From: Chromera velia
Lineage: Eukaryota > Sar > Chromeraceae
Direction of reading: 5' to 3'
NCBI GenBank assembly: GCA_018398765.1
Contig: JAHBMJ010001313.1
Span: 1-16,959, forward strand
Length of the DNA: 16,959 nucleotides
Shown: positions 1 through 9,428 of the stretch, piece after piece
How the letters are laid out: each line of letters starts with the position of its first letter
Position numbering within the stretch: the stretch's first letter is position 1
Notes under the pieces: generated by a model
The model's database searches: none
What the model was told of the DNA's origin: nothing
What the model saw: only the letters and a program-made list of their open reading frames with translations
Position numbers and translations under genes: made by a program

Positions 1-110
1 GGGGGTGGGGGGGTGGGGGGCGGGACAGAAAGAGAGAAAGATGGGGGGGGGGGACTGACAGAGCGGAAAGGTCCCTTGAATAGTCTCTCACGGTTTTCGC
101 TGGGGGGGTC

Positions 111-144
<34 letters not shown>

Positions 145-206
145 ATAGTAGAGCATACACTCTCTCTCTCTCTCTCTCTGTCTGGCTCTCTCTCTCTCTC
201 TCTCTC
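1..206. repeat. G-rich tract plus (GA)n / (CT)n inverted simple repeats
   Basis: Bases 1-53 contain several G-runs of five to nine bases (1-5, 7-13 and 45-53 region), a pattern able to form G-quadruplexes. An (AG) run at 114-142 is followed by (TC) runs at 161-179 and 186-206. The GA and CT tracts are complementary, so a single strand could fold into a long hairpin with a loop of about 20 bases. The apparent Ser/Leu/Arg/Glu-rich reading frames here are translations of the repeat and not genes. Confidence 0.85.
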
Positions 207-1501
207 GTCCTTCCATTGAAACAAGTGCAACTTGAGACGAACAGGAAGAAGGGCAGGAAACCAGATTGACTGACTGACGCACGCAGAGACAATTAAACAG
301 ACCTTCGAAGCCCACAAGCGAAGCCAACAGGGTTCCTGCAAGAGTGCAGTACATGGAAGGGAGGGAGGGAGAACAGAGGGGTGACGATCAGTCGGTGCTC
401 GCGCTAGGTGTTTGTAGTTGCTCTTCTGACAGAGCTTAGAGACCCGAGAGAGACTGTCTATCTCTCACGCAGATGACAAAGAAAGAAAAAGAGAAAGACG
501 CTTTCCTGCTTGCAAGTGCCCAGCCAGAGTTCTTTCTGCAGTCCCGCTTTCAGATTTGCTTTTTCAGACTGATCTGCAACCGGTCGATATCTCAAATGGA
601 CGTCTGCGTAGCTCTTCTTCAAGGACATGATGCTAGAAAGGCAAAAGACAAAAGGGGAGAAGAGAAGAGAAAAACAATCTTCAGCACAGAGATTGTCTGT
701 TCAACTGCCCGCCCTCATTTCCTTGTCGCTTCATTCTTTCGTCCACTCACCAAACACCCAACCATTTCACAAACCATCCCACCCCTCTCCTCTCATCTGA
801 TCCCAATTTCGTTCGTTCGTTCGGCATGGCATAAGAACTTCTCCCGGTCGCCTCCTCTCTGCCTTCTCCAAATCATGACCACTCACAAACCTCCCAACAG
901 ACAGACAGACAGACAGAGACAAGCAGATTGAACGACAGGAAGACCGAGGGACGCACCCATTTTTGCTTCCTCAACTCCAGCCGAAGTGTTCCTTTCTTGA
1001 TTTCCCGAGAGTTCATCTGCTTGCACGGACATACACCACACGCGCCACCCACACACCCACGAACACACACACACACACACACACACATATCTATACACGG
1101 ACAAGCACGCGCAAAGCATCGATCAAGCTCATACAGAAGGGAAGCAGGGGGGCCGGGGAGAGAAACCCGCCTTTCTATTTCTCTTGCGCGCACACGCAAC
1201 CATATTGATTCGCAAACACATGCACGAAGCATGATCGACGATCTCGAACTCACATAGGAAGGCGGCCGTCCGTGTAAGAATTCTTTTTTCTGTATGAAAG
1301 TAAACGCAAAAAAAAAAAGAAAAGCATAAGAACGCGGCCGCCCGTCTGTCCGTCGGCTTGTCTGCCCAAGCTCTCCTGCCGGTTTTTCCTTCCCTCCGAA
1401 GCGCTTGTCCTTTCCGTAAGTCACACACAAATATGGAAATGCGCATAAAATACAAACACACACATGCACACACACTGCTAGATACACACAGAAAGACTGC
1501 T
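207..1501. other. No convincing gene; low-complexity DNA
   Basis: Open frames here are short, overlap on both strands, and are rich in residues produced by simple repeats. I see no recognisable domain. A (AC) microsatellite lies at 1063-1087 and shorter CA-rich DNA at 1450-1495. A poly-A run is at 1307-1319. A (GACA) tract is at 899-918. A 152-codon plus-strand frame starting at 473 has no recognisable motif and I do not call it. Confidence 0.6.
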
Positions 1502-1912
1502 CTAACAGATCGACGCACCCACATGGGACTCCACAGGCCTCAACAGATCGTTCTCGAAGATGACCCGCATCTTTCCAGTGCCGTCAAACTCAACCAGCGC
1601 AAGCTGCCTGCAAGCAAGCAAGGAAGGAAGGAAGCAAGGAAGGAAGGAAGCAAGGAAGAAGATGAATCAACAGCAAAAACATGAATGAAAACATGCGTGG
1701 GGTGGAAAATAGCAACGACAATTCTATCGGTTCAAATGAAAAGAACAAAAAACGCAGAAAGGGAGGAAGTATAGAAGGACAAAACACAGGAAGGAAGGAC
1801 AGGAAAGACATGTAAGGAAAAGAACAGGACAGCAGAGAGAACTAAAAAATGAATCGACCTTTGAAACAGACAAACAAACAAAGAAAGAAAGAAAGAAAGA
1901 AAGAAAGAACGA

Positions 1913-1944
<32 letters not shown>

Positions 1945-2144
1945 ATCTCTCCCCCCTCATGTACCTGTCTGTTGCTGCAGGAAGAACGGGTCCATCCTTC
2001 ACGGAGTGTTGAAGAGTTAGAAAGACTTCAGAGGGGGTCTGGCTCCATTCGACCTTCACCACTGGAGACAAGGAAGGTGGGGGGATGGAGGGAGATCCTG
2101 ATGAGGCAGCGGAGGCAAACCTCGAGAGCAGCAAGAGCCCCATG
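1502..2144 (-). CDS. p23/CS-domain-like small protein, two 3' exons
   Basis: Two minus-strand exons join in phase. The upstream exon ends at 1965 with CAG|GTACAT and the terminal exon runs 1607-1502, after a clean pyrimidine-rich acceptor (CTTGCTTGCAG|G), ending in TAG. The split codon AG+G gives Arg. The upstream exon reads PVVKVEWSQTPSEVFLTL, which matches the start of CS/p23 domains (Hsp90 co-chaperone p23, NudC/Sgt1 type: aromatic-Trp-x-Gln-Thr followed by a V-x-L-x-L strand). The terminal exon reads EFDGTGKMRVIFENDLLRPV, reminiscent of the later p23 strands ending in a 'L-F-x-x-V' segment. If translation begins at the ATG at 2143, just after another acceptor (TTGCTTGCAG|C), the product is 94 residues with a hydrophobic start (MGLLLLSRFASA). 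Another acceptor at 2062 could instead start this exon at 2061, with 5' exons further upstream. The intron (1964-1608) contains the (GAAA)n and (GGAA)n tracts. The protein is shorter than usual p23 proteins, so exons may be missing. The CS assignment is by motif only. Confidence 0.5.
1619..1662. repeat. (GGAA)n / (GCAA) purine microsatellite
   Basis: AAGGAAGGAAGG and GCAAGGAAGG units alternate here. On the minus strand this is the pyrimidine tract directly before the acceptor of the terminal exon of the CS-like gene, so the microsatellite may serve as the polypyrimidine tract. Confidence 0.8.
1880..1945. repeat. (GAAA)n microsatellite
   Basis: About 16 units of AAAG/GAAA with one interruption (GAAC). 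It lies inside the intron of the minus-strand CS-like gene. Confidence 0.9.
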
Positions 2145-2798
2145 CTGCAAGCAAGTAAGCAACCAGCAGCAGACGAATAAAATTATAAGCCGACAGACAT
2201 ACAGTCATGGACGATCGACACAAAGAAACAAACGGACAGTCAGACGAGCGAGCGTTTGGTGTCTTTAGCTGATTCAAATCGAAAGCCTATGGGTGGTGCT
2301 GGAGGAAGAATGGTTTGGGAGAGGAGGTAAGCAAGGAAAACCGGCGGAAGGAGACGACTGCTTAATTTCTGAGGGGGAAGCTGGGGTCAATCAAGGACAA
2401 TCAACGCATACATTGATTCAATTATGGATTTAACAGAGCAAGGAGATGCTGCAGGATGAGAACAGAAAATCAATGGGCGAGAGAGATTCAATGGAGGAAA
2501 GGAAAGAGGAAGACACTGCGAAGGATAAAGAGACGCCTTGGAGGTGAAACGAAACAAGAAGCTAGAGCAGAAGCAGGAAATAGGAAGAGAAGGGAAGCAC
2601 AACCGACCAGTGAGCAAACCAACCAACGAACACACAGAGGAAGACGGGTGGACAAGCAAAGGAAAGAAAAGGAAACGGATTCACAGGGTCGGAGGATCGG
2701 AAGGTCCAAGGAGGGGAAGAAAACTTCTTCCTTCAATTCTCTTTTCCTTCCGAAGAGAGACACAGAAAGGGTCAGGGATCCTTCGCGACTTCTTGTTG
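2145..2798. other. No convincing gene; purine-rich spacer
   Basis: Both strands have open frames because the plus strand is strongly purine-rich (GGAA, GAAA, CAAA units). None shows a domain. A plus-strand GAG|GTAAGC donor-like site at about 2326 and an acceptor-like TTTAG at about 2268 enclose a 58-base open segment, which is not enough to call an exon. Upstream exons of the minus-strand CS-like gene could lie here, but I cannot identify them. Confidence 0.5.
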
Positions 2799-3409
2799 CC
2801 CTCTCGGTGAGCAGTGAGTCAACCGAAAAAAAGAAAGCATATATATGCCCTCTCGGTGAGCAGAGAGTCAACCGAAATAAAGAAAACATATATATGCCCT
2901 CTCGGTGAGCAGAGAGTCAACCGAAATAAAGAAAACATATACATGCCCTCTCGGTGAGCAGAGAGTCAACCGAAATAAAGAAAACATATATATGCCCTCT
3001 CGGTGAGCAGAGAGTCAACCGAAATAAAGAAAACATATACATGCCCTCTCGGTGAGCAGAGAGTCAACCGAAATAACGGTGAGCAGAGAGTCAACCGAAA
3101 AAAAGAAAACATATATATGCCCTCTCGGTGAGCAGAGAGTCAACCGAAATAAAGAAAACATATATATGCCCTCTCGGTGAGCAGAGAGTCAACCGAAAAA
3201 AAGAAAACATATTTATGCCCTCTCGGTGAGCAGAGAGTCAACCGAAATAAAGAAAACATATATATGCCCTCTCGGTGAGCAGAGAGTCAACCGAAATAAA
3301 GAAAACATATATATGCCCTCTCGGTGAGCAGAGAGTCAACCGAAATAAAGAAAACATATATATGCCCTCTCGGTGAGCAGAGAGTCAACCGAAATAAAGA
3401 AACAAATAT
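2799..3409. repeat. 49-bp minisatellite, about 13 copies
   Basis: Units begin with CCCTCTCGGTGAGCAGAGAG and end with AAACATATATATG. Copies start at 2799, 2848, 2897, 2946, 2995, 3044, 3120, 3169, 3218, 3267, 3316 and 3365, each 49 bases apart except at one junction. There the copy starting at 3044 is cut after AAATAA and a copy lacking its first six bases starts at 3077. Variation is limited to AAAA/AAATAA, TATATATG/TATACATG/TATTTATG, and a first copy with GTGAG for GAGAG. The unit holds nested inverted repeats (CTCTC...GAGAG within CGGT...ACCG). Because 49 is not a multiple of three and units contain stops, the array is not coding. Confidence 0.97.
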
Positions 3410-4867
3410 AATTCAAGAAGATGATGAACGCAAGGACCTTCAACAATCACAGCGACAGACACATGGATAGACGGGTAGACACATAGATAGACCAAATGCA
3501 AAAAACACCACAATGCTTTGAGCCCAACAAAAAGGCACAGACTGCCAAACGCCATAAAGCTCAACAACTCTCTTTTTCTCTCCCCCAGACTGACGCACGC
3601 ACCCCAAGCAGGTCCCGAGATGTTCCCTTCGCCGCCCTCTTCTTCTTTGGCAGGGGAAGCATGAGTGAACACCCGGCGGACCGCACACACACTGTTCCCT
3701 TCCGTCCTGGCCCGACGGTCTTCCTCCAGCCTCTCCCATGACGCCTCTGCTTCCTTCCCTCTTTATTGCCCCCTCCAGTTGAATCCGTAAAAACTTCGAA
3801 TTCGAACGAACACCCGTCTACCACAGCTCTACAGCCCCAGTGCGACCAGGTGTCTCTCTCCACTTGTATCGCGACAATACGAGGCCAAATTCGCGCTCCG
3901 AATCTTCAGTCAGGTGCAGAACAAGTCGGAGACGGCAAAGACGGACGGACGGAGAGGGCAACGGGCGCACAAAATGAAACCCGTACAAGCAAGCCAGATG
4001 GTGCAGACAGTTGATATCCTTTCTCTTTGGGGATTCTCAAATGGAAGCGAGCACGAGATCACGGCAGGCAGACGCGGACTGATTCTTTGCTCCAAGATAT
4101 ATATGCCTGCATGCATGCACTCACTCACTCACTCACTAACTCACGCGAGCGGTATTCAATCAACTCCGAAGAATCATTCGCGGTGACACGCTTGTCTGAC
4201 AGTTAGCAGCTAAAATGAGGATGAAACTGTCTACACCGGTGCATGGGACATGCTGCATTGCTCCTCAGCTGAGTGAGTGCTTCTCTAATGCAGCAAAGCG
4301 CAGCCCCGGCGCCTGGGGGGCGCTTAAATTGAGCCCACGTACGCATTTTTCACCGCGCGGACTGGATCCTCATTGTTTGGTAAGTGCCCCCCGCTGCGCT
4401 TTCCGGGGCCACATGCATGCATGCACGCTCGCGTCCCCAACCGGATCAATTGAGACTTTCTTTAGTGTCTCTCTGGTCCTTTGTCAGGCCAATATGCATC
4501 TTGCCTAGGCATAGGTCCTGTCCGTCTATTATGGCCAATCTGTTGCAATTGAGACACATGCATGCATGCATGCTTCGATCTGACTCCAGATCTTTGTTGG
4601 CAAGCATTGGCAAGCATTTAATCTGAACCGTACAGCTTTCTGTATACACCAACCACCACAGGCACCAGAAAGTCGCAGGCTTGATCGGCTGCTAGAGTCG
4701 GAGCGACAGAAAACTCTCTTTGGTTCACGTTTCGCTGTGTGGACGCGTTTCACTTGTCTTCTTTATCAAAGTCGGACTGACAAGCAAGTCTTCTTGACGA
4801 GCTGACGAAAGACCGAGTCTGATGAAATTTGATTCGCATAAGTTAAAGCGATTTCTTGTGCTCAAAG
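3410..4867. other. No convincing gene; repeats and possible unassigned exons
   Basis: Several pyrimidine-rich acceptor-like sites occur on the plus strand (about 3589, 3650 and 3779), each followed by an open segment of 80-250 bases. None shows a recognisable domain and donors do not give a consistent chain. The stretch also holds a (CACT) run at 4118-4137, a GC-rich dispersed repeat at 4372-4412, and TGCATGCA tracts at 4108-4120, 4413-4426 and 4558-4573. Confidence 0.5.
4372..4412 (+). repeat. GC-rich dispersed repeat, copy 1
   Basis: ATTGTTTGGTAAGTGCCCCC followed by CGCT-CGCTTTC and ending GGGGCCAC is shared with 16026-16082. Here 17 bases present in the other copy between GCTTTC and GGGGCC are absent. 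The segment from GTGCCCC to GGGGCCAC can pair with itself as a short hairpin. Nearby, 4313-4336 (GGCGCTTAAATTGAGCCC) resembles the missing part in inverted orientation. Confidence 0.75.
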
Positions 4868-4936
4868 GAGAATGCAATGATTAAAAGGCGAATGAAAGAA
4901 GAAGGAAGGCAAAATAGTGTCAGGCAGAGACAGAAA

Positions 4937-4937
4937 G

Positions 4938-4975
<38 letters not shown>
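4937..4975. repeat. (TA)n microsatellite
   Basis: ATATACA followed by about 16 TA units. Matching TA runs are at 5677-5699 and 5774-5804, at the edges of the duplicated units. Confidence 0.9.
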
Positions 4976-4978
<3 letters not shown>

Positions 4979-5676
4979 AGCTGCGTATGGGGCTATCGTG
5001 CTAGGTAACTACGAGGCTAGCAGTGTGGTGGGCTAGACAGAGAGATTCCTGAACAGACATTCTTAGAGGGAGTTCCGTCTTAGAGTTTCTGATAGCAACC
5101 ACTCATACCAATTATACTGCTTCCAGAGCTTCTTCTGCTTGGCACAGAACAAATGCATCGCTTTGTGTATCGATCACTGATTCTGTATACCGACGCACGC
5201 GTTCATCGATCCCGCGCCCATACTCTGTGCGAGCAGTCCGTCAAGCGACTGAGTCTCCCGCCAGCCAGAGGCGGTGCCTCGTACAGACCCTACATCTGCC
5301 CGTTTACCAAGGCCGACGTCCACGTTCGGCTCACACTCTCACTCTGCTACCAATCTGTCAGCTGCGTACGGGGCTATCGTGCTAGGTAACTATGAGGCTA
5401 GCAGTGTGGTGGGCTAGACAGAGAGATTCCTGAACAGACATTCTTAGAGGGAGTTCCGTCTTAGAGTTTCTGATAGTAACCCCTTATGCCAATCATACTG
5501 CTTCCAGAGCTTCTTCTGCTTGGCACAGAACAAATGCATCGCTTTGTGTATCAATCACTGATTCTGTGTACCGACATACGCATTCATCGATCCCGCACCC
5601 ATACTCCATGCGAACAGCCCGTCAAGCGACTGAGTCTCCCGCCAGCCAGAGGCGGCGCCTCGTACAAGCCCTACAA

Positions 5677-5699
5677 TATATATATATATATATATATAT
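5677..5699. repeat. (TA)n microsatellite
   Basis: About 11 TA units joining the end of the second B copy to the second A copy. Confidence 0.9.
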
Positions 5700-5771
5700 G
5701 AGAATGCAATGATTGAAAGGCGAATGAAAGAAGAAGGAAGGCAAAATAGTGTCAGGCAGAGACAGAAAGGT

Positions 5772-5773
<2 letters not shown>

Positions 5774-5804
<31 letters not shown>
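5774..5804. repeat. (TA)n microsatellite
   Basis: About 15 TA units closing the second A copy. What follows (GGACTCGATG) is unrelated to what follows the first A copy. Confidence 0.9.
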
Positions 5805-5805
<1 letters not shown>

Positions 5806-5806
<1 letters not shown>

Positions 5807-6642
5807 ACTCGATGAGTTGGTCTATATGCATGGTCTCGAAACATCACCAATCTGATGCATGCATGAACTGAGGGAAGAGTCTGAAGCAGGAAAAGGTGGA
5901 AAAGAATGAAGAAAGAGTCACAAGAAGGGAAAGACAAGAACCAAAGACACTAAAAGAGTCTGCAACAACCTTTGAAAGCGGGAAGAGTACATTTCCAATT
6001 CCATTTTCATGCATTTCTTGATTCCAAAAATATAACCCCTCCCCCAGGACGTGCATTGAAAGGGAAAGAGGCAATTAAGTAAAGAGAGAACAGGAGAAAC
6101 TACAAAGCAGAAGAAGGTAAAAGGGAGAGGCCGATTGATGCGCTCCATGCAGATCATTTGCATGATAGTCTCTGTCCTTTCGTTTACGGTGCCCTTTTTG
6201 AAAACATTCATTCTCGAACATGCATGCATGCATGCATGCACGCAGGACGCGTAGGTAAAGAAAGTTGCCTCATTCCACAGCAGCATCTCCGTCACCTGCA
6301 TGCCACAACCGTGGACCGTCAACTGTTGCCACATACAGTCATTTCAAAGACCTGCATGTTGACTCCAGCTTGGCGGGATGCATCGTATCCCTGCAGCGTC
6401 AGACTAGGGCATCCGCAGCATACACACCTTTCGAAATCTGATCAGATTTTTTCCTTTACAGTTCTTACAGCTCTGAAGGATGGTGTGGGGCCGAAGGAGG
6501 GGGGGCGGGGCAACGGCTCCAACACGTCCACACCGAAGATTGCGGTCTTTCGGCCTCCAGTCTTTGACGTGGCTCTTCCCGCGGCCTCTCTTTCCGTGTA
6601 GGCATAGAAGTCTCTCTCTCCTACTGCTGGTCCTTACAACAG
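5806..6642. other. No firm gene; possible upstream exon at 6471-6595
   Basis: This spacer holds a (TGCA)5 run at 6221-6240. From an acceptor TTCTTACAG at 6470, an open segment reads TSTPKIAVFRPPVFDVALPA and could be an exon of the downstream gene, since it starts in the same phase as the others. However, no donor leaves it in the matching phase before TAG at 6599, and the gap to the next acceptor (6642) would be under 50 bases. I leave it unassigned. Confidence 0.4.
6219..6241. repeat. (TGCA)n tract
   Basis: Five uninterrupted TGCA units (6221-6240) flanked by CA and C. It is the longest of several TGCATGCA runs in the window, the others being at 4108-4120, 4413-4426, 4558-4573, 5855-5865 and 8168-8180. 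The sequence is palindromic. Confidence 0.9.
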
Positions 6643-7236
6643 CACCCCTGAAGTGCTGGAGTCAGGATACCTGGTTCCCTCCCACGGACATCGGACGAGC
6701 AGACACATAGACCATAGACGGCAGTGACATATACTCAGGCCTCTCCTCGAACTACAAATACTACAGTGGAGGCGCATGCACGGGGAACTTTCGGGTCTAT
6801 GGCAACCATCAACCTTTCCACACATACAGGTTTGCAGGGGCATATGACCATTACTCCCCACAGACGGACGAAGCCATCTACGGGACAAATGTCTTCGTCT
6901 CCGGCATGAGTAATCCCTCGGACACAAATGTCGAACTGATTGTCCAGTTTTCCTGTTTCTTCAAGCTCGGCACTTACCGACTTACCGGTTGAGTCGGCCT
7001 GAACTACATGAACCCGAGCAAGATGGCCGTTTACGGATCCAACAATATCAACAGCGGGTGGACCCTCCTCGGGTCGTACAGCAACCAGCTCAGTTGGGCT
7101 GACAATGAACAGAGGTCCTTTTCTGCCGACACTACCAAAGGGTACTTCACGTACATCAAAGCAGTCGGACAAAGAGTCAGCCAAGCCGGAGACGAGTACA
7201 TGGCTCTGGGGGACATTGGGCTCTACGGCACCCCCG
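6643..7236 (+). pseudogene. Discoidin/F5-8C-like domain exon with two in-frame stops
   Basis: The 594-base exon follows a pyrimidine-rich acceptor (CTTACAACAG|CA) and ends CCCG|GTCAGT. In phase 1 it reads a galactose-binding-fold domain. Clear segments are DGSDIYSGLSSNYKYYSGG, then YGTNVFVSGMSNPSDTNVEL, then MNPSKMAVYGSNNINSGWTL and finally GDEYMALGDIGLYGTP. The pattern 'K-x-x-VYGSN...W-T-L-L...' ending in 'ALGDIGLYG' is typical of F5/8 type C (discoidin-like) domains. Two stops lie in the same frame: TAG at 6708-6710 and TGA at 6990-6992, the latter between the coherent halves TYRLTG and VGLNYMNP. No frame change is needed, which suggests recent point mutations (for example CGA to TGA). An intron between the halves is not supported, since I see no donor-acceptor pair. 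Confidence 0.7.
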
Positions 7237-7572
7237 GTCAGTCAGTCAGGCTTTCTTTTCATGGCTGCTGGCTGCAGTGGATCTTTCTTCTTCTCGTATC
7301 CTTTCCTTTCGAAAGTAATTCGCATCTGCCTACTGGAAGAGACATGAAGGGGGAGCGAAAGTGCGAGGTGGCAGGCAGGCTGTCTAGACGGCGTGTGTGT
7401 ATGTGTGTGAGAGAGAAAGAAAGAAAGAGACAGGGAGGGAGGGAGGGAGGGAGGGACATTCAAACACAGAGTAAAAGATAGATAGATAGATAGATAGGCA
7501 GAGATAGATAGAGAGAAACGCACACACATACATTCACGCCCATAGAGGGGCGATGGGGAAGTGCAACATTGA

Positions 7573-7604
<32 letters not shown>

Positions 7605-7704
7605 GGGGGGAGGGGGAAACTGAAGAAACACACGGACCCAAAGTGAGAGAATTAAATGCACTGGCTGACAGACTGCCTGCCTGCCTGACTGATCGGATCT
7701 GTAG
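7237..7704 (+). other. Intron rich in microsatellites
   Basis: The intron begins GTCAGT and ends GGATCTGTAG. It contains (GGGA)n at 7433-7456, (GATA)n at 7476-7497 and (AC)n at 7572-7601. No coding signal is seen. Confidence 0.65.
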
Positions 7705-7818
7705 AGACCTGGTGCACAACGAACCAAAGAGTGGTGTCCAATGTGTGTCAGGCATGTCCGGCCGGTACAACCAACGCTGCAGGTGACTCGACAGCCGGAT
7801 CGGACACGACTTGCGATG
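7705..7818 (+). CDS. Cysteine-rich module exon, copy 1
   Basis: The 114-base phase 1-1 exon follows GATCTGTAG and ends GATG|GTGAGTCTCC. It encodes 38 residues with the order Cys-x6-VVSNVC-QACPAGTTNAAGD-x5-SDTTC, i.e. four cysteines. The pattern matches the short cysteine modules (ephrin-receptor-like / GCC2-GCC3 type) common in alveolate surface proteins. Joined to the preceding exon it supplies GAG (Glu) at the boundary. It is intact, and it differs more from copies 2-4 than they do from each other, so it is the outgroup of the local duplication. Confidence 0.7.
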
Positions 7819-8601
7819 GTGAGTCTCCCTAGCTCCTTCTTTTGGAATTAGTCTCAGAGAGCTGGTTGGAGTCATTTGCTTTATCGGATCTGCAGCAGAG
7901 AGAGAGAGAGCTTGACTGCACCTTCCCTTCCCTATGGACTCTATGCATGTCTCTCTGCCTAAAGAGGGCCGATGATTACCTTTATCAAATTCACATGGAG
8001 ATGAGAACATTTTCCATGGATCGATCCTTGGAAAATATTCTCAGCTCCATGTCTCTCCGGTAAGAGCCGACGACTACTTCTATCAAAAGTATTCTTTGAA
8101 TAGCTTTCCTGACGGATTGAGTCGGGTCCTGCTTGTCTTATGTATAGTTGGAAAGATGCACGCACATGCACGCATGCATGTGGCACTGCAAGGATCCGCG
8201 TATCTGTCGATGCATGTATCTGTCTGCTGACTGTTTGTTCATCGTTCTGCGTGTCTGTCTCCCTATCAGTCTGTCTTTCTGTCTGTCTGTCTGTCTGTTT
8301 GATTTCTGTTTGATTTTCCTTTTTTTGCATATGAAAGGAAAAGAAGAAGAAAAGGGGAAAAAGAATAACATATAGTCTGTCTGTCTGTCTGACTGACTGA
8401 CTGACTGACTGACAGATAACCTGACCGACTGGCTCATAGGCTCACAGATCACTGACCGACAGTCTGACACATAAGCTGACCGACTGACTCGCAGACAACC
8501 TTTCTGACAGGCTGACAACGTTCATGGCTGACTTATGCACTGACACTCTATCTGACTGACTGACTGACTGATTGCTCACTGACCTTTAACCGGCTGTGCA
8601 G
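7819..8601 (+). other. Intron with (TCTG)n and (GACT)n
   Basis: The first 16 bases (GTGAGTCTCCCTAGCT) equal those of the introns after copies 2 and 3. It holds a local imperfect duplication (7946-7990 versus 8048-8087, with CATGTCTCTC...GACTAC-TATCAAA), a CATGCATGCATG stretch at 8170-8180, (GTCT)n at 8281-8298 and 8375-8390, and (GACT)n from 8391. It ends in CCGGCTGTGCAG. Confidence 0.65.
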
Positions 8602-8715
8602 CGACGCTGTGCTCTGCTAACCAGAAGGTGGTGTCCCATGCGTGCCAAGCATGTCCAGCTGGAACAACAAACGCCGCTGGTGACGACGCGTCAGGAGGCG
8701 ATACAACGTGCAATG
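8602..8715 (+). CDS. Cysteine-rich module exon, copy 2
   Basis: The 114-base phase 1-1 exon sits between CCGGCTGTGCAG and GTGAGTCTCC. It encodes CSANQKVVSHACQACPAGTT followed by NAAGDDASGGDTTC, with all four cysteines. Exon and intron together are duplicated: the acceptor region and the first ~50 bases of the following intron match copy 3 almost perfectly. Confidence 0.75.
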
Positions 8716-9069
8716 GTGAGTCTCCCTAGCTGACGGCTTGTCGCCCTGCCGCAGTATGTCGGTTTGCTTGGCCTCATGCACCACCAACGGGGCTTACATG
8801 CGCTCTTCACGATCTACCTTCGCGATATGTTGTTTTTTGCAAAAGGAAGCAAGCATGCCAGGTTTGGTTGCTTCTGCTGTCGAAGTTGGTTGCATTTTCT
8901 GTCTTGACGGCAATCAATGTGCCTTCGCTTTCACGGAAAAGCATCAGTAGTTGGCTGACTGACTGTCTGACTGACTGATTCATGCAGACTGACTGATTGA
9001 CGTAGACTGAATGCCTGCCTGACAGCCTGACTGACTGACTGCCTGCGTGACATTTGACCGGCTGTGCAG

Positions 9070-9183
9070 CGACGCTGTGCTCTGCTAACCAGAGGGTGGT
9101 GTCCCATGCGTGCCAAGCGTATCCAGCTGGAACAACAAACACCGCTGGTGACAACGCGTCAGGGGGCGACACAACGTGCAATG
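9070..9183 (+). CDS. Cysteine-rich module exon, copy 3 (Cys to Tyr)
   Basis: The 114-base phase 1-1 exon is nearly identical to copy 2. It is open, but the third cysteine is replaced: QAYPAG instead of QACPAG (TGT to TAT), and NAAGDD has become NTAGDN. Losing one of four cysteines would leave an unpaired cysteine in the module. This suggests relaxed selection after duplication. Confidence 0.75.
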
Positions 9184-9428
9184 GTGAGTCTCCCTAGCTG
9201 ACGGCTTGTCGCCCTGCCGCAGTATGTCGGTTTGCTTGGCCTCATCGGCCACGAACGGGGCTTGCATACGATGCGCTTCGCGGTTTGCTGTCGCTGGTAA
9301 AGGGAGGCTGACCAATTGACTGACCACTGACTCACTGACTCTCTGTCTGACTGCCTGCCTGACTGCCTGACTGCCTGTCTGCCTGACTGACTGGCTGATT
9401 CATTTCTGATGTTTGACCGGTTTTGCAG

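Larger units (their letters stand above)
4868..5805. repeat. Nested duplication A-B-B'-A' bounded by (TA)n
   Basis: Unit A (4868-4975, starting GAGAATGCAATGATTAAAAG and ending in a TA run) recurs as A' at 5700-5805, shifted by 832 bases. Unit B (starting GTCAGCTGCGTA at 4976) recurs at 5357, shifted by 381 bases, and matches to about 5675. The copies differ by scattered substitutions, mostly C/T and A/G transitions. Open frames inside B (from 5153 and 5486) differ at mostly replacement sites, so they show no sign of coding constraint. Confidence 0.93.

Noticed and set aside
473-931. 152-codon plus-strand open frame
   Set aside because: No motif or domain, and it ends in repeat-derived Arg/Gln/Thr runs. 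Overlapping frames of similar length exist on the other strand.
2799-3409. CRISPR-like array
   Set aside because: The units are contiguous 49-bp repeats without unique spacers, in eukaryotic DNA. It is a minisatellite.
3651-3741. Plus-strand exon after TTCTTTGGCAG (MSEHPADRT...)
   Set aside because: It has a good acceptor and an open frame, but no partner exon, no donor and no recognisable motif.
5153-5701. Duplicated small protein (MHRFVY... frames in both B copies)
   Set aside because: Differences between the copies are mostly amino-acid changing and the second frame runs into the TA repeat. There is no sign of coding constraint.
6471-6595. Extra 5' exon of the discoidin-like gene
   Set aside because: The acceptor and start phase fit, but no donor leaves in phase 1 before TAG at 6599, and the remaining intron would be under 50 bases.
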